Below, piece by piece: positions 62,310 through 64,000 of a DNA stretch of 64,000 nt; within the stretch, counting starts at the first letter, position 1, and each line of letters begins with the position of its first letter. Location: assembly GCA_900104375.1 (NCBI GenBank), contig LT629302.1:2506001-2570000 (forward strand), written 5' to 3'. The notes under the pieces were generated by a model that was not told where the DNA came from, did no database searches, and worked only from the letters and a program-made list of their open reading frames with translations. The stretch comes from Flavobacteriaceae bacterium MAR_2010_188. GTDB taxonomy: Bacteria > Bacteroidota > Bacteroidia > Flavobacteriales > Flavobacteriaceae. A program made the position numbers and the translations under genes.

Positions 62310-64000
62310 ATGAACTTTAAACAGCTGTTGTTTTGTTTCCTGCTACTCTGCGCGGTGACCAAAGGTCATGGCCAAGATAATGAGCAAGAAAAAGATTCTA
62401 CAGATATCTATGAAAAATTAGAGAACTATTCTAAAGAGCGGAAATTTGCCAAATTCTTCCATCGTCTGATTTTTAAGTCGAAACCCACAGACAAACCAAG
62501 GAAATCCAAGAAAAAAAAGAAAAATAACTATAAACCTCTCGAAGGCAAGATCATCAGGAATATAGAAATTGATGTGCGCGATCCATTTGGTTTTTCCTTT
62601 ACGGATTCTACCCAGAAACCTAATAGTTGGCTAGAAAAAACGGGGAACCAAATTCATATTAAATCAAGGAGATTTACGATAAAGAATCTTTTGTTATTCA
62701 AAAAAAATAGCCCTTTGGACACCTTAATAATGAGTGAGTCCGAGCGTTTAATCCGTTCTAGGAATTATGTTAGGAGCGTAGAAATTGTACCTCATCTTGT
62801 CGCTGCCGGCTCAGATTCTGTTGATGTTAAGGTCAGGGTTCTCGATTCTTGGAGCATTATCCCTAAAGGTTCCTTTACTAGTTCTAGAACCACTCTGCGC
62901 GTAAAGGAGAGAAATTTTGTTGGTCTTGGACATGAATTTAACACCAGTGTTACACACAGTTTAATCGACGGCGATAAATCCTATGACTTTAGATATAGCA
63001 TTAACAACTTTAAGAACACTTTTATAAATACAACCGTTGGCTATAGAAATAACTTGCAAAACTATTACAGCAAATTTATAAATGTAGATAGACCGTTTTA
63101 CTCGCCTTTGACCAAGTGGGCGGCTGGGGTCTATTTAGATGAACAATATTATCAGGATTCATTACAGATTACGCCCATACAACTAAAGAATGAAAACATT
63201 AATTACAAAACGATCGATGTTTGGGCAGGCCATGCTTTTCAGCTTTTTAAAGGAAACACCGAAAACGAAAGAACCACAAATTTAATCACCAGTCTTGGCT
63301 ATCTTAATGTTGATTACAGCAGAACTTCTTCTTTTGAAACAGATAGCCTGAGGTATTATTCGAGTGAAAAATTCTATTTGGCTTCGGTTGGTATTTCTTC
63401 TAGGCAGTTCGTTGAGGACCAATATATTTTTAGGGATGGGCGCGTAGAAGACGTTCCGATAGGAAGTATTTATGCTATAACGGTCGGTTCTCAAAACAAG
63501 AATAATCAAGATCGCTTATATCTTGGCGCCAGAATCGGAATCGGAAAGTACTATAATTGGGGATATTTAAGCACAAATTTCGAATATGGGACTTTTGTGA
63601 AAGACGCTAAAACTGTACAGACTGCTTATTCTTTTCAGGCTAATTATTTTACCGATTTAATTTCATTGGGTGAAAATTGGAGTATGCGTCAGTTTATTAA
63701 ACCCCAGTTTTTGATTGGCACCAATCGTCTGGATACCCCTGCAGATAAACTTACCATAAACGGAAGTCGCCCCTTTGATGGCTTTAATAATTTGGATTAC
63801 AAGAAGAGGAATGAAGCTCGAGTGCCCGGGTTTAACGGGGAATTAATCGGAACCAAAAAGTTTGTTTTGGGATTACAGACCCAGTTTTATTCACCTTGGG
63901 AAGTTCTAGGCTTCCGCTTAAATCCTTATTTAAATGTGACTTCCGCTTTGATTGCAGATGAAGAGACAAAGATTTCTAAGAGCAAGTTGTACTCATCTTT
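62310..64000 (+). CDS. Omp85/TamA-like outer-membrane protein, 3' end cut by window
   Basis: 563 codons are visible with no stop. A signal peptide ends near residue 22 (GHGQ). A Lys-rich patch (about 55-75, with KSKKKKKNN) precedes a POTRA-like domain (about 80-185): GKIIRNIEIDVRDPFGFSF, helix with LIMSESERLIRSRNYVRSVEIV, then VDVKVRVLDSWSI. From about 190 onward are barrel strands (KERNFVGLGHEFNTSVTHSLI, VGYRNNLQNYY). Family-level analogy is to BamA/TamA surface barrels with one POTRA. Function unknown; it is clearly distinct from the bamA gene above. Confidence 0.8.
   Translation, partial: MNFKQLLFCFLLLCAVTKGHGQDNEQEKDSTDIYEKLENYSKERKFAKFFHRLIFKSKPTDKPRKSKKKKKNNYKPLEGKIIRNIEIDVRDPFGFSFTDSTQKPNSWLEKTGNQIHIKSRRFTIKNLLLFKKNSPLDTLIMSESERLIRSRNYVRSVEIVPHLVAAGSDSVDVKVRVLDSWSIIPKGSFTSSRTTLRVKERNFVGLGHEFNTSVTHSLIDGDKSYDFRYSINNFKNTFINTTVGYRNNLQNYYSKFINVDRPFYSPLTKWAAGVYLDEQYYQDSLQITPIQLKNENINYKTIDVWAGHAFQLFKGNTENERTTNLITSLGYLNVDYSRTSSFETDSLRYYSSEKFYLASVGISSRQFVEDQYIFRDGRVEDVPIGSIYAITVGSQNKNNQDRLYLGARIGIGKYYNWGYLSTNFEYGTFVKDAKTVQTAYSFQANYFTDLISLGENWSMRQFIKPQFLIGTNRLDTPADKLTINGSRPFDGFNNLDYKKRNEARVPGFNGELIGTKKFVLGLQTQFYSPWEVLGFRLNPYLNVTSALIADEETKISKSKLYSS

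Noticed and set aside
1-64000. CRISPR arrays, rRNA operons, toxin-antitoxin pairs, integrases
   Set aside because: No regularly spaced direct repeats, no rRNA sequence, no paired small toxin/antitoxin genes and no site-specific recombinase were seen.

Overview
The window comes from an AT-rich chromosome of a Bacteroidota bacterium, almost certainly a marine-type Flavobacteriaceae (Gramella/Zunongwangia-like relatives). Evidence is the complete sprA (Sov) gene, a PorP/SprF-like protein, a PorG-like protein and a RemB-like protein of the type IX secretion/gliding apparatus, the short flavobacterial primary sigma factor, a fused FolK-deoxynucleoside kinase, and many promoters of the Bacteroidota form TTTG/TTG-N18-21-TAnnTTTG. 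No species can be named from sequence reading alone.

Layout. 1-3377: end of a PAS histidine kinase, an orphan PycTM-like (DUF5706) membrane protein and a complete IS3-family element (2063-3377) with 25-bp inverted repeats, a 3-bp TTA target duplication and an A AAA AAG slippery heptamer. 3391-3808: a tRNA-Gly(GCC)-tRNA-Leu(UAA) unit on the minus strand with promoter and terminator, separated by a GC-rich palindromic segment. 3836-13099: mutS, SpoU methyltransferase, folK-dnk fusion, queuosine precursor transporter, AsmA-like protein, rpoD, rpsU. 13149-15571: DUF2797 protein and a GH3-family protein. 15821-19277: tig, clpP, clpX (minus). 19313-21173: pdxJ, a hydrolase and a small 4-TM protein. 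21262-29530: a plus-strand envelope block (CBS protein, nadK, porG, uppS, bamA, two ompH/skp genes, murI). 29541-30545: PorP/SprF-like protein. 30894-32981: Nfu, dodecin, MscS channel. 32986-40721: a MacAB-TolC-like efflux operon with two adaptors, ending in tsaB. 40850-46087: heme-copper oxidase biogenesis in two transcription units (ctaB, two subunit III genes, subunit IV; then a Cys-free thioredoxin-like protein, SCO, DUF420, and a small CAMC protein). 46207-47121: secreted MBL-fold hydrolase. 47123-59664: the motility/T9SS block (ruvA-sprA, gcvH-vanZ, two tonB genes, remB). 59723-62026: malic enzyme-PTA fusion. 62310-64000: start of an Omp85-like outer-membrane protein cut by the window edge.

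Most of this is core genome. Points that merit a second look are the orphan PycTM protein beside an IS and tRNA genes, a relic-like copy of the tRNA-Gly 3' end carrying a 20-bp palindrome, a 13-bp perfect inverted repeat wrapped around the trigger-factor promoter, a redox-dead thioredoxin-like protein and a minimal CxxC protein in the oxidase-assembly operon, and a TonB C-terminal module present three times in a row, once fused to the RemB barrel. I do not see a convincing wholly new multi-gene system; the oxidase-assembly quartet and the TonB/RemB trio are the best candidates for undescribed biology.
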